Under the pieces are notes generated by a model. It saw only the letters and a list, made by a program, of their open reading frames with translations, was not told where the DNA came from and did no database searches. Of a stretch of 7,925 bases of DNA, positions 1-6,268 are shown one piece after another (position 1 is the stretch's first letter; each line of letters begins with the position of its first letter). The stretch spans positions 1 to 7,925 of the forward strand of contig JAAVHQ010000025.1 in the NCBI GenBank assembly GCA_014799645.1, in the 5' to 3' direction. Position numbers and translations under genes: made by a program. The DNA is from Clostridiales bacterium. Lineage in GTDB: Bacteria > Bacillota > Clostridia > Christensenellales > UBA3700.

Positions 1-3000
1 TAGAAATGACGCTAGGCGTTATCTTGAACGTGAATTGAGTTGAATTCGGATCTAATACGATAGAAGAATTATTGGACTCGACCACTACCGTATAAGTTCC
101 TGCGTCCTTAGGCGTACCGCTTACAGGACTTACTCCAGCCGTATCGCCCACGTAGTACGTAAATTTTAGACTTCCCGTAGGCGTACCCGACGCCCATTTA
201 AGCGATACGTCTTTGCCGGTATACTGATATTCAACAGTAAGCAACGTCACTGTTATTTGCGTTGCTCCTCCGCCCACGCTAAACACGTCGGAATACGGTT
301 CGTCTTTTTCAAACTCATAATTGCCCTCATAGCCCGTCTGAAGTATTGGCAAAGCCTTGAAATACTTCCTTTCCGTTGCGAGCAATTCTATCTCATTTTC
401 TCTAAGCGGATTGTTTATATCCTTGATATTGCCTAAAGCGTCAGTCTCGTAATACAGATAATCTATAATTCTTGATATATTGCTATCGACTCTAAGCACA
501 AGCACATTGAAAGGCACTTCGACGCCCTCGGCTTGCTTATACTCCCATACAAGTATTATTTTTGCTTTTGTTATCTCCCAAGAAGGCAACCTCCAAGCAA
601 AGTCTCCGTCATAACTATTGCTATCGTCTTCAACAGGTTCAACGAAGTTGCCTCTATAAGCCGATTCTACTCTAAATTGAACTCTTACTTCACCGTAAAC
701 GTCTACTCTACTCTCTTCTGTCACTGCTCCAAACAATGCCACTTCAAGTCCTTTAGGTACGTTTTCGAGACTTGGGCTCTGCATATATCCGTTGTACTCC
801 AACTTGCCATTGTCTTTCCATATGACAGGGGCAAGATTAAAAACAGCCCTCTCGATTCTCCAAGTTATTGAATACGTTTCGCCATTGCCACTACTTAAGT
901 CAATGATTCTAACGTATGACGTATAATACTCACCGTCTGCGTTGGCATTCGACTGCGAAGTATTTTTATATCCGTTTTTGAAATCATCTATGTTGTAAGT
1001 AGTATCAACTGAATATCCCGATGGCGTCGTAACGATAAAAGTATAAGTCTTGTCTATACCGAATACCAAAGGACTAGCGGGATTATATTGCGTCTCAGTG
1101 ACGCCGATAGCAGTTCTTATGCTCGCGACGGACGACCCGCCTGCGCTCAATCTCCAAACCAAATTTCCCTCGTCTGTCGCCTCGACTATCGTAAGTTCTA
1201 CGTCATCCATATCTATCTCATAATTGGCGTTGGCAGTATCAGCCTTGTCCCTAATGACTACCTTAATAGTATACTTACCTGCAAGCGGCAACGTCGACGT
1301 CTTGAGTTCGACGTCATAAGTAAAGATATTAAAATCATTGTCCTCTGCTTTTATTATTATATCTGTCGCCAAAGGATATTCTGTCGTTGCGCCCGCTCTA
1401 ACCGCGTATACGTCAAGTGATATCTCGTCGTTGCCAAACGGATGTCTGTCGGCTATTTCCAACGTAATTATGGCGTCGTTTTCTTCTGTGACAGTCAAAG
1501 CGCCGTTTGTCAAACCACCAGATATAATCAATTCAAACGGTTTTGGGGTGATAGAGAACTCTATTTCTCTTAGAGCATTTCTGTCAAGAGCATTATCCTC
1601 TTTGTCAGCCCATTGCGAATTGGCAGGATCGGTAAGCGTCAACAGCAATGCGTATGTACCTACTTTGCCGCCGTCAAGGACTGTTATAGTATCGCCGAAT
1701 ATAGAAATCTTACCTGTAAATCTATCTGGCACGGATATCTCTACTGCAGCATCTTTAGCGTCTCCCTTTACCCTATAATCGGGATAATTGACAATGAGGA
1801 ACACTCTATTCTTAGAATTATACTCTTGCGAATTCGACGGGTCGAAATTTACCGCTCCTAATATCGGTATTTTCTGTATCGGCAAATTGAAGTCCTTGGA
1901 AAGCGTTTCGCCAGGCTTGATGTAGTAGTCTGTGTTATCCAATTCAGCCGACGCAGTATAATCCCCCACGTTATTTGGCGGATCCGTAGAATTGTACGAC
2001 GGCGTACCTATCATATTAGTGTAACGAGTGACGACTACGTCAGCGGCATTTGCTTGATCTGCCAAACATATATCATTGGGATTGGCAACGACAGAATATC
2101 GTCCCTTTGAGTCTTGCGACCATATCAACCCGACAGGTTTTGCCACTATGGATATAGTCATCTCCTTTCTGCCCGTCGTCTTGTCAATCCATTGCAAATC
2201 GGTATTGTTTATCGTAAAGGTAACGATCATCTTATCACCGTTGTGATGCAAATCGGAATGTTGATTAATTTGAACATTGACCATGCTTGAATCGTTAAAT
2301 TCGTCTGCCCACCAATACTCATTCTGCAAATCTGCAAAAGCGCTTGTATGCTGATAGCCGTTATATTCATAAGTTACGTCGCAAGGAAGAATAAGTCCTT
2401 CTCTAACGTAACTGCCAACGACGTTCTCGGCGTATTCACCACCTCTTGCCTCTCCGTCAAGAAACAGCGTAGCAACATTGTAGCGAGTAATGTTGACGCC
2501 AACAGGCACGTTTATAGAAGCAACGCCGTTGCTGTCAAATGTAGCGGTTGCTTGATACTCTACCGCGCCGTTGCCTGATTTGTCAACAAATAAAACTACG
2601 ACGTCGCCTGTCTGTCCCGGCTTAGTTACGATAATCTTTCTGCCGGAGTTAGAAATTACCGGCGCATTGGCTACATTGGCGCTGTCATTATAATTTGTGT
2701 AGTCGCTTGTAGTCATATAAATTTTATATGCAGGTTTCGATGACGACGTAGAACTTACCGAAGCCAATGTTGATCCATTTGTGGAAACTGATGCCGCAGT
2801 CGCATATAAAATATTTGAAGGAGAAAAGTTGAATGCCGGACGTACACCTAATGTCTCGTTTACAAATGTATGAAAAATATAACCCGATGAAGTGATACGC
2901 AAGGCGCTTGAATTGGCTCCATTACGCATAGCGGGACGAAGCCAATACTTATCAGTTATGTCATCTGAAAGCTTAAGATAATTTGCTTTTACCGAATTAT

Positions 3001-3940
3001 CATTGTTGTAATATGGATATGTTCCCGTACTTGTCGTCCAGGCTGGATTAATAATATTCGCATACGACACTTTATTTCCCGTATCATCTAAATCATAAAA
3101 GCCGTAATCTATATTGTTAATATCAAAATAATCCAGAAGAAATAGATAATCTTGAGTTTTTTCAATTACGCTTGTACCGCTTTGGCTGGCATATGTACCC
3201 GGCGCGCTGGCTATACTAGCCGTCGAATAATGATTACCTCCTGCCCCGACTCTATCTATTGTATACAGCATGGGATCCGACGAATTTCCGCTATATCCGC
3301 AAAGAAGCGTCTCGTATTCTTGTGACAAAACTATATTTACTCTCTCTTGTTCTGTAAAAGATTTGTCTATATATGCAGTTGTTGTGCTCCAACTTAAAGT
3401 TGGCACCGTAGTTGCATCTGTCACCGGAGCTAAATATTTTGTCTGGTTGAGCCTTGCCCTCATTCTACTTGTGCCCCAATAAGCAAAGTATTCGCTTTCG
3501 CATGTAAAATTATACGACGATATACCCAAACAATAATCTGCCCACAACAGCCATGTTTTTCCATTGCCATATTTTGTATCGTTGGTAGAGAGTACACTCC
3601 AACTTATTGCGCCTGTATGTTGATTGTCGCCGACATTGCCATAGCCGGGATGATCTGCACTTGAATTTGGATCTTCAGGATCTTCAGAAAGGTTTGAACC
3701 AAAGTAAATTGACTGATTCCTCTCGCCTGTAATCACATTCGAAAAATGATCTTCAACAACTCCTTCTGAGTTAAGGTTAAGAACTGAAGCCGCTCCCGGC
3801 ATAACTGTTGAAGCCTGCGCTACTTCACCTCTTTTGACAAACGATACGCTAGGTAACAACAATGCGACACTCAAACTCAGTATTAGAGCCAAAATAGATA
3901 ACACTACAACACTTTTTACTTTCCTCGTTTTTATATTCAT
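1..3940 (-). CDS. Large secreted surface protein with DUF6273-like domain and Ig-like repeats (3' end outside window)
   Basis: I translated the frame across the whole stretch. It gives 1313 codons from the ATG at 3938-3940 with no stop, so the C-terminus lies outside the window. Residues 1-10 are basic, 11-33 are hydrophobic and an AQA|S signal-peptidase site follows at 41-44, so export is very likely. Residues ~108-373 resemble DUF6273: an ISWSVLS start, WGTSRMRARLN, SFTEQERVNI, DYLFLLD and a YWLRPAMRNG...GVRPAFNFS end. Residues ~374-495 look like the beta-rich segment that often follows that domain. From ~514 onward come Ig-like modules. A GAGG Shine-Dalgarno lies 5 bases before the ATG. 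The likely role is a surface or secreted structural or adhesive protein, but the ligand is unknown. Any cell-wall anchor would be in the missing C-terminus. No catalytic motif was recognised. The reading frame and export are secure; the function is inference. Confidence 0.93.
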   Translation of the reverse strand, partial: MNIKTRKVKSVVVLSILALILSLSVALLLPSVSFVKRGEVAQASTVMPGAASVLNLNSEGVVEDHFSNVITGERNQSIYFGSNLSEDPEDPNSSADHPGYGNVGDNQHTGAISWSVLSTNDTKYGNGKTWLLWADYCLGISSYNFTCESEYFAYWGTSRMRARLNQTKYLAPVTDATTVPTLSWSTTTAYIDKSFTEQERVNIVLSQEYETLLCGYSGNSSDPMLYTIDRVGAGGNHYSTASIASAPGTYASQSGTSVIEKTQDYLFLLDYFDINNIDYGFYDLDDTGNKVSYANIINPAWTTSTGTYPYYNNDNSVKANYLKLSDDITDKYWLRPAMRNGANSSALRITSSGYIFHTFVNETLGVRPAFNFSPSNILYATAASVSTNGSTLASVSSTSSSKPAYKIYMTTSDYTNYNDSANVANAPVISNSGRKIIVTKPGQTGDVVVLFVDKSGNGAVEYQATATFDSNGVASINVPVGVNITRYNVATLFLDGEARGGEYAENVVGSYVREGLILPCDVTYEYNGYQHTSAFADLQNEYWWADEFNDSSMVNVQINQHSDLHHNGDKMIVTFTINNTDLQWIDKTTGRKEMTISIVAKPVGLIWSQDSKGRYSVVANPNDICLADQANAADVVVTRYTNMIGTPSYNSTDPPNNVGDYTASAELDNTDYYIKPGETLSKDFNLPIQKIPILGAVNFDPSNSQEYNSKNRVFLIVNYPDYRVKGDAKDAAVEISVPDRFTGKISIFGDTITVLDGGKVGTYALLLTLTDPANSQWADKEDNALDRNALREIEFSITPKPFELIISGGLTNGALTVTEENDAIITLEIADRHPFGNDEISLDVYAVRAGATTEYPLATDIIIKAEDNDFNIFTYDVELKTSTLPLAGKYTIKVVIRDKADTANANYEIDMDDVELTIVEATDEGNLVWRLSAGGSSVASIRTAIGVTETQYNPASPLVFGIDKTYTFIVTTPSGYSVDTTYNIDDFKNGYKNTSQSNANADGEYYTSYVRIIDLSSGNGETYSITWRIERAVFNLAPVIWKDNGKLEYNGYMQSPSLENVPKGLEVALFGAVTEESRVDVYGEVRVQFRVESAYRGNFVEPVEDDSNSYDGDFAWRLPSWEITKAKIILVWEYKQAEGVEVPFNVLVLRVDSNISRIIDYLYYETDALGNIKDINNPLRENEIELLATERKYFKALPILQTGYEGNYEFEKDEPYSDVFSVGGGATQITVTLLTVEYQYTGKDVSLKWASGTPTGSLKFTYYVGDTAGVSPVSGTPKDAGTYTVVVESNNSSIVLDPNSTQFTFKITPSVIS
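2..2401 (-). repeat. Array of divergent Ig-like (MBG-type) modules in the surface protein
   Basis: From residue ~514 to the window edge the protein repeats a beta-sandwich pattern roughly every 100-120 residues. Several modules contain a tyrosine-rich opening (YEYNGYQH at 524, LEYNGYMQ at 1047, VEYQYTGK at 1236). Most have a G-x-Y core strand (VGDYTASAEL at 659, VGTYALLLTL at 760, AGKYTIKVVI at 887, DAGTYTVVVE at 1279). A closing strand with a basic or Pro linker follows (SIVAKPVGL, LPIQKIPIL, SITPKPFEL, WRIERAVFN, WEITKAKII, FKITPSVIS). Two modules also share QWxDK before the closing strand (583-587 and 776-780). The copies are divergent in DNA sequence, so this is protein-level repetition. 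Such modules usually act as stalks or ligand-binding arms. Confidence 0.7.
2822..3619 (-). other. DUF6273-like domain within the surface protein
   Basis: Residues ~108-373 carry the landmarks I associate with DUF6273. There is an I.W.VL strand at the start, then a Trp/Leu-rich LLW strand. A W..SR.R..LN block is followed by F..QER..I, a FLLD strand, and the terminal WLRPAMRNG...G......VRPAF block. The family is common in large secreted proteins of gut Clostridia, usually close to the signal peptide as here, and its biochemical role is not established. The assignment comes from remembered motif order, not from a profile search. Confidence 0.75.
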
Positions 3941-3945
3941 TTTAA

Positions 3946-3949
3946 CCTC
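3946..3949 (-). promoter_or_regulatory. Ribosome binding site of the surface protein gene
   Basis: GAGG (minus strand) lies 5 bases before the ATG and supports that start. It sits inside an 11-base sequence, TAAAAACGAGG, found again 23 bases downstream inside the coding region (3923-3933). Confidence 0.75.
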
Positions 3950-3971
3950 GTTTTTACTCGATTTTTTGTCT

Positions 3972-3999
3972 AGTCAGGAAAAGTATACTTTTCCTGACT
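3972..3999. promoter_or_regulatory. Perfect 28-bp palindrome, probable operator 1
   Basis: The half-site AGTCAGGAAAAGTA is followed directly by its exact reverse complement, giving a perfect 28-bp dyad centred on GTATAC between 3985 and 3986. It lies 31 bases upstream of the surface-protein ATG and downstream of the candidate -10. A related copy lies at 4088-4113. A dimeric DNA-binding repressor site is the simplest reading. In RNA it would instead fold into a 12-bp hairpin with a UAUA loop in the 5' leader. No U-tract follows on either strand, so it is not an intrinsic terminator. The cognate regulator is not in the window and I do not recognise the motif. Confidence 0.7.
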
Positions 4000-4031
4000 G
4001 AAATGACTTGAATAAAAAATTATGATATGTT

Positions 4032-4037
4032 ATTATA
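4032..4037 (-). promoter_or_regulatory. Candidate -10 box for the surface protein gene
   Basis: A perfect TATAAT on the minus strand lies about 95 bases upstream of the ATG and between the two palindromic sites. The expected -35 position (around 4055-4060) has no good TTGACA match, so the promoter would need an activator or is mis-assigned. An alternative pair is TCGACA at 4073-4078 with GATAAT at 4048-4053, but its 19-base spacing is long. Confidence 0.4.
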
Positions 4038-4087
4038 TACATGTCTAATTATCGCGAATTTTGACTTTCCAGTGTCGAAATTCTTCG

Positions 4088-4113
4088 GTCAGGAAATGTA
4101 TACTTTATTTGGA
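4088..4113. promoter_or_regulatory. Degenerate second copy of the palindrome, probable operator 2
   Basis: GTCAGGAAA, one mismatch, then GTATACTTT reproduces the left arm and core of the 28-bp palindrome. The right arm has decayed (ATTTGG in place of the CCTGAC end). The GTATAC centres of the two copies are 115 bp apart, close to eleven helical turns. Loss of dyad symmetry makes an RNA-hairpin role unlikely for this copy and favours protein binding to DNA. Confidence 0.5.
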
Positions 4114-4118
4114 AATTT

Positions 4119-4147
4119 TTGACTTTTTTGAATATTTTTTATAAAAT
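4119..4147 (+). promoter_or_regulatory. Possible plus-strand promoter
   Basis: TTGACT at 4119-4124 and TAAAAT at 4142-4147 are separated by 17 bases, each one mismatch from the sigma-A consensus. The DNA here is very AT-rich, so a chance match is plausible. No plus-strand gene follows. A transcript starting near 4154 would meet the hairpin at 4177-4204 and its T5 almost at once, giving an RNA of about 55 bases or an antisense lead into the end of rho. Confidence 0.25.
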
Positions 4148-4164
4148 TCTACAAATTTTGCAAT

Positions 4165-4210
4165 TAAAAAGAAAAAGTCCCTCGTACTTCTTGTACGTTG
4201 GGACCTTTTT
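4165..4210 (-). terminator. Intrinsic terminator downstream of rho
   Basis: On the minus strand the stem is GTCCC, AA, CGTAC, a 5-base AAGAA loop, GTACG, A, GGGAC, followed by TTTTTCTTTTT. The two 5-bp helices are split by a small AA/A internal loop. An upstream A5 can also pair with the U-tract across one bulge. It begins 34 bases after the rho stop codon, which is the usual place for the end of the rho transcript. The opposite strand also has T5 after the stem, so it may act weakly in both directions. Confidence 0.88.
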
Positions 4211-4244
4211 GTTGCGCTGATTTGGCGGAAAAGATGTTCGAACG

Positions 4245-6107
4245 TCAAATAAACTTACGAATGCTGTATCCGCTCTTCTCCAACACTTTGACTTGCGAAA
4301 TAATCGACTCGATAAACTCTTCGTTGTTCTTGGTCTTTTGCATCATATTCAAAAGTTGGTCGGTGGTCTCTTGCGAATCGCCTGACGAGAGCAATTTTCT
4401 CAATGCCCATACGCCTTCGAGTTCCTTTTGCGTCAAGAGCAAATCTTCTCTTCTTGTGGACGAACGGTTGAGGTCGATTGCAGGGAAAATTCTTCTTTCG
4501 CTGAGTTTTCTATCAAGCGTGATTTCCATATTGCCCGTGCCTTTGAATTCTTCGTAGATTACGTCGTCCATTCTTGATCCCGTATCGACGAGAGCCGTCG
4601 CGATAATCGTCAACGAACCGCCGTTTTCGATATTTCTTGCCGCGCCGAAAAATTTCTTGGGATTAGCCAACGCGCCCGGGTCGATACCGCCTGAAAGCGT
4701 CCTGCCCGTCGGCGGAATCGTCAAGTTGTACGCTCTTGCAAGTCTTGTCAACGAGTCCATCATAATGACTACGTCTTTGCCGAGTTCCACGAGCCTTTTT
4801 GCGCGCTCGATAAGAAGTTCGGACGCATTGCAGTGATGTTCGGGTACTTCGTCAAAGGTGGAATAGATTACTTCGCCCTTGATAGACCTCTTCATGTCCG
4901 TTACTTCTTCGGGACGTTCGTCTACTAGAAGTACGAACAACGTCACTTCTTGGTGATTTGTCGTAATGGAATTGGCAATCTTCTTGAGAAGGGTCGTCTT
5001 ACCTGCTTTCGGCGGTGAAACGATCATTGCTCTTTGACCTTTGCCAATCGGCGCAATCAAATCAAGACTTCTAATCGCGAAATCGCCTCTCGTTACGCTC
5101 TTATCCGCGGTGTTGATTTCCAATCTCAATCTTTCCTGTGGGAAAATCGGGGTCAAAGTATCGAAATGAGGTCTTTTGCGCAAATCGTTGAGGTCTTTAC
5201 CGCTTTCGCCGTCAAATCCGACCATTTTGTATTCTCCCGTCGAGGGAATGTCGTTGCCCTTTTCGTCTTTTTGATATATAAGTTCATATTTTAGATCGGG
5301 ATTAACTCTATCGACCGATACGAGCGCAGGGGGCTTGTTGTCGCTGTTTTTTCTTGCCATGCCCGTCACGAAGTCGCCCGCTCTAAGTCCCATACTCTTT
5401 ATCATCTTGCCCGACACGTAGACGTCTTTGTCACCGCACTCGCAGTTTTCCGCGCGCAAAAAGCCGTAGCCGTCGAGCATTTCGAGAATACCGCTTCTGT
5501 ATTCCGACTCTCCGCCTTTTTCCTCTTCGTCTTGATTGTCGTTCTTGGTATTTTTGTTGTAATTGTTGGGTCTTTCGTAATTGTTAAATTTATCTGAATT
5601 TTTGTTGTTATTCTTTTCGGCGTTGGCGTTGTTTCTATCGTATCTACTCTCGAAACTCGACGAATCGCTCACCATACTGAATCCTTCCGACTTCGGCGGT
5701 CTTCCCAAAGCCTTGCGCTGAACGGGTTCTTGTTCGACTTCGTTTTGCTCTAAGGCCTTTTGCTCTTCGATTATCTTGAAATACTCTTCTACAATTTCCG
5801 CCTTTTTCTTCGTCGTCGGCGACTTGATACCCGCTTCTCTCGCAATAATTCTCAGGGTATGTATCGTCATATTTTTGAAGTCTTCTTCAGTGTAGACGAC
5901 ACGTTTTTCAACAAGCGTATTCGATTGCTCTTCGCCACTTTCTTTCGCATCTTTGTTCGAGTCTGCGCCGATTGCGCAAATGCGGTCGATAAGTTGCTCC
6001 TCGGAAAGATAAGTTACGTCATTGAGTCCCAACTTTCTTGCGAGTTCTCTCAGTTGAAATAGGTTTTTACCCTTTAGTTCGTCCAACGTATAATTCTTTT
6101 TTGCCAT
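4245..6107 (-). CDS. rho: Transcription termination factor Rho
   Basis: Rho is a hexameric RNA-dependent ATPase/translocase that releases RNA polymerase from untranslated transcripts. The protein has 620 residues against about 420 in E. coli. Residues ~7-44 form a Rho_N helical module, and ~74-113 look like a second module of that kind. Residues 156-192 are an Asn-rich linker. Residues ~203-268 are the cold-shock-type RNA-binding domain (GYGFLR, DVYVS). The ATPase core follows: Walker A SPPKAGKTT at 364-372, the LLVDERPEEVTDM block at 393-405, Walker B VVIMMDS at 446-452, FFGAARN at 486-492, the R-loop KGTGN at 522-526, and the arginine-bearing DLNRSSTRR at 545-553. Every catalytic block I can recall is intact. 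About 30 extra residues lie between the RNA-binding and ATPase domains (near 270-312). The ATG has a GGGAG site 6 bases upstream. Identity is near certain. Confidence 0.98.
   Translation of the reverse strand: MAKKNYTLDELKGKNLFQLRELARKLGLNDVTYLSEEQLIDRICAIGADSNKDAKESGEEQSNTLVEKRVVYTEEDFKNMTIHTLRIIAREAGIKSPTTKKKAEIVEEYFKIIEEQKALEQNEVEQEPVQRKALGRPPKSEGFSMVSDSSSFESRYDRNNANAEKNNNKNSDKFNNYERPNNYNKNTKNDNQDEEEKGGESEYRSGILEMLDGYGFLRAENCECGDKDVYVSGKMIKSMGLRAGDFVTGMARKNSDNKPPALVSVDRVNPDLKYELIYQKDEKGNDIPSTGEYKMVGFDGESGKDLNDLRKRPHFDTLTPIFPQERLRLEINTADKSVTRGDFAIRSLDLIAPIGKGQRAMIVSPPKAGKTTLLKKIANSITTNHQEVTLFVLLVDERPEEVTDMKRSIKGEVIYSTFDEVPEHHCNASELLIERAKRLVELGKDVVIMMDSLTRLARAYNLTIPPTGRTLSGGIDPGALANPKKFFGAARNIENGGSLTIIATALVDTGSRMDDVIYEEFKGTGNMEITLDRKLSERRIFPAIDLNRSSTRREDLLLTQKELEGVWALRKLLSSGDSQETTDQLLNMMQKTKNNEEFIESIISQVKVLEKSGYSIRKFI
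5532..5642 (-). other. Asn-rich low-complexity linker of Rho
   Basis: Residues 156-192 lie between the N-terminal helical modules and the RNA-binding domain. I count 15 asparagines in the 33 residues 159-191, with Lys, Asp, Tyr and Ser making up much of the rest and no hydrophobic core. An acidic DEEE follows. Rho of Clostridium botulinum has an Asn-rich prion-like domain in the same part of the protein, so a related property is possible here. Confidence 0.8.
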
Positions 6108-6113
6108 ATTATT

Positions 6114-6118
6114 CTCCC
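6114..6118 (-). promoter_or_regulatory. Ribosome binding site of rho
   Basis: GGGAG on the minus strand lies 6 bases before the rho ATG, which fixes that start. Confidence 0.8.
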
Positions 6119-6147
6119 AAAACGAGTTGCCTTAAAGGCTTATAATA

Positions 6148-6176
6148 AATATATTTTCTAAAATGTATAATGTGAA
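6148..6176 (-). promoter_or_regulatory. rho: Sigma-A type promoter of rho
   Basis: On the minus strand, TTCACA (6171-6176) and TATATT (6148-6153) are separated by 17 bases, and each is one mismatch from consensus. Transcription would start near 6141, leaving a leader of about 34 bases before the ATG. A small GCCTT/AAGGC dyad (6129-6139) sits at the expected start of the transcript. The surrounding DNA is AT-rich, but the spacing, consensus quality and position immediately before rho agree. Confidence 0.6.
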
Positions 6177-6236
6177 TAAATAAGTAATTAAATTTTCTAC
6201 AAAAGAAAAATTTTTATACCGAAAACTTTCGTTTTT

Positions 6237-6260
6237 GCAAGAGGTATTTCTACCTCTTGC
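6237..6260 (-). terminator. Perfect 10-bp hairpin after the hydrolase gene, terminator-like but lacking a U-tract
   Basis: GCAAGAGGTA and its exact reverse complement are separated by four bases. In the minus-strand transcript this is a 10-bp stem with a GAAA (GNRA) tetraloop, starting 8 bases after the hydrolase stop codon. AAAAACG follows directly instead of uridines. The nearest U-rich run lies over 20 bases on, past a tiny CGAA/TTCG dyad. It may be a weak terminator, a stabilising 3' hairpin or an RNase processing site. Confidence 0.5.
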
Positions 6261-6268
6261 TTAATTTC

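Larger units (their letters stand above)
3941..4244. other. 304-bp regulatory intergenic region between rho and the surface protein gene
   Basis: No credible gene is present here. It holds, from the rho side, the rho terminator, a possible plus-strand promoter, operator-like copy 2, a -10 box for the surface gene, the perfect palindrome and the ribosome binding site. Short motifs recur: TTTTGACTTT at 4059-4068 and 4117-4126, and GACTTGAATA at 4005-4014 against GACTTTTTTGAATA at 4121-4134. The region is strongly AT-rich compared with the genes on either side. Confidence 0.7.

Noticed and set aside
2714..2730. Inverted repeat CATATAAA-T-TTTATATG inside the surface gene
   Set aside because: A one-base loop cannot fold as drawn, and the sequence is explained by AT-rich Tyr/Ile/Lys/Met codons.
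3389..3403. Inverted repeat CCAACTT-A-AAGTTGG inside the surface gene
   Set aside because: Short, within the DUF6273-like coding region, unmatched elsewhere in the window and likely chance.
533..3482. Several plus-strand open frames of 70-146 codons opposite the surface protein gene
   Set aside because: They lie antisense to a continuous 1313-codon frame with signal peptide and recognisable domains, lack ribosome sites, and show no coherent protein features.
3671..3689. Short tandem repeat GATCTTCAG
   Set aside because: Only two units, encoding EDPEDP in a linker; no sign of a variable repeat array.
5444..5449. CxC pair in Rho (residues 222 and 224) as a zinc site
   Set aside because: Two cysteines alone, with no further nearby Cys or His ligands, do not support a metal site.
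4198..6062. Plus-strand open frames opposite rho
   Set aside because: The minus strand encodes an unmistakable Rho with all catalytic motifs; the opposite frames are shadows.
6129..6139. GCCTT-A-AAGGC dyad near the rho transcript start as an operator
   Set aside because: Only five base pairs per arm with no second copy; too weak to call a regulatory site.
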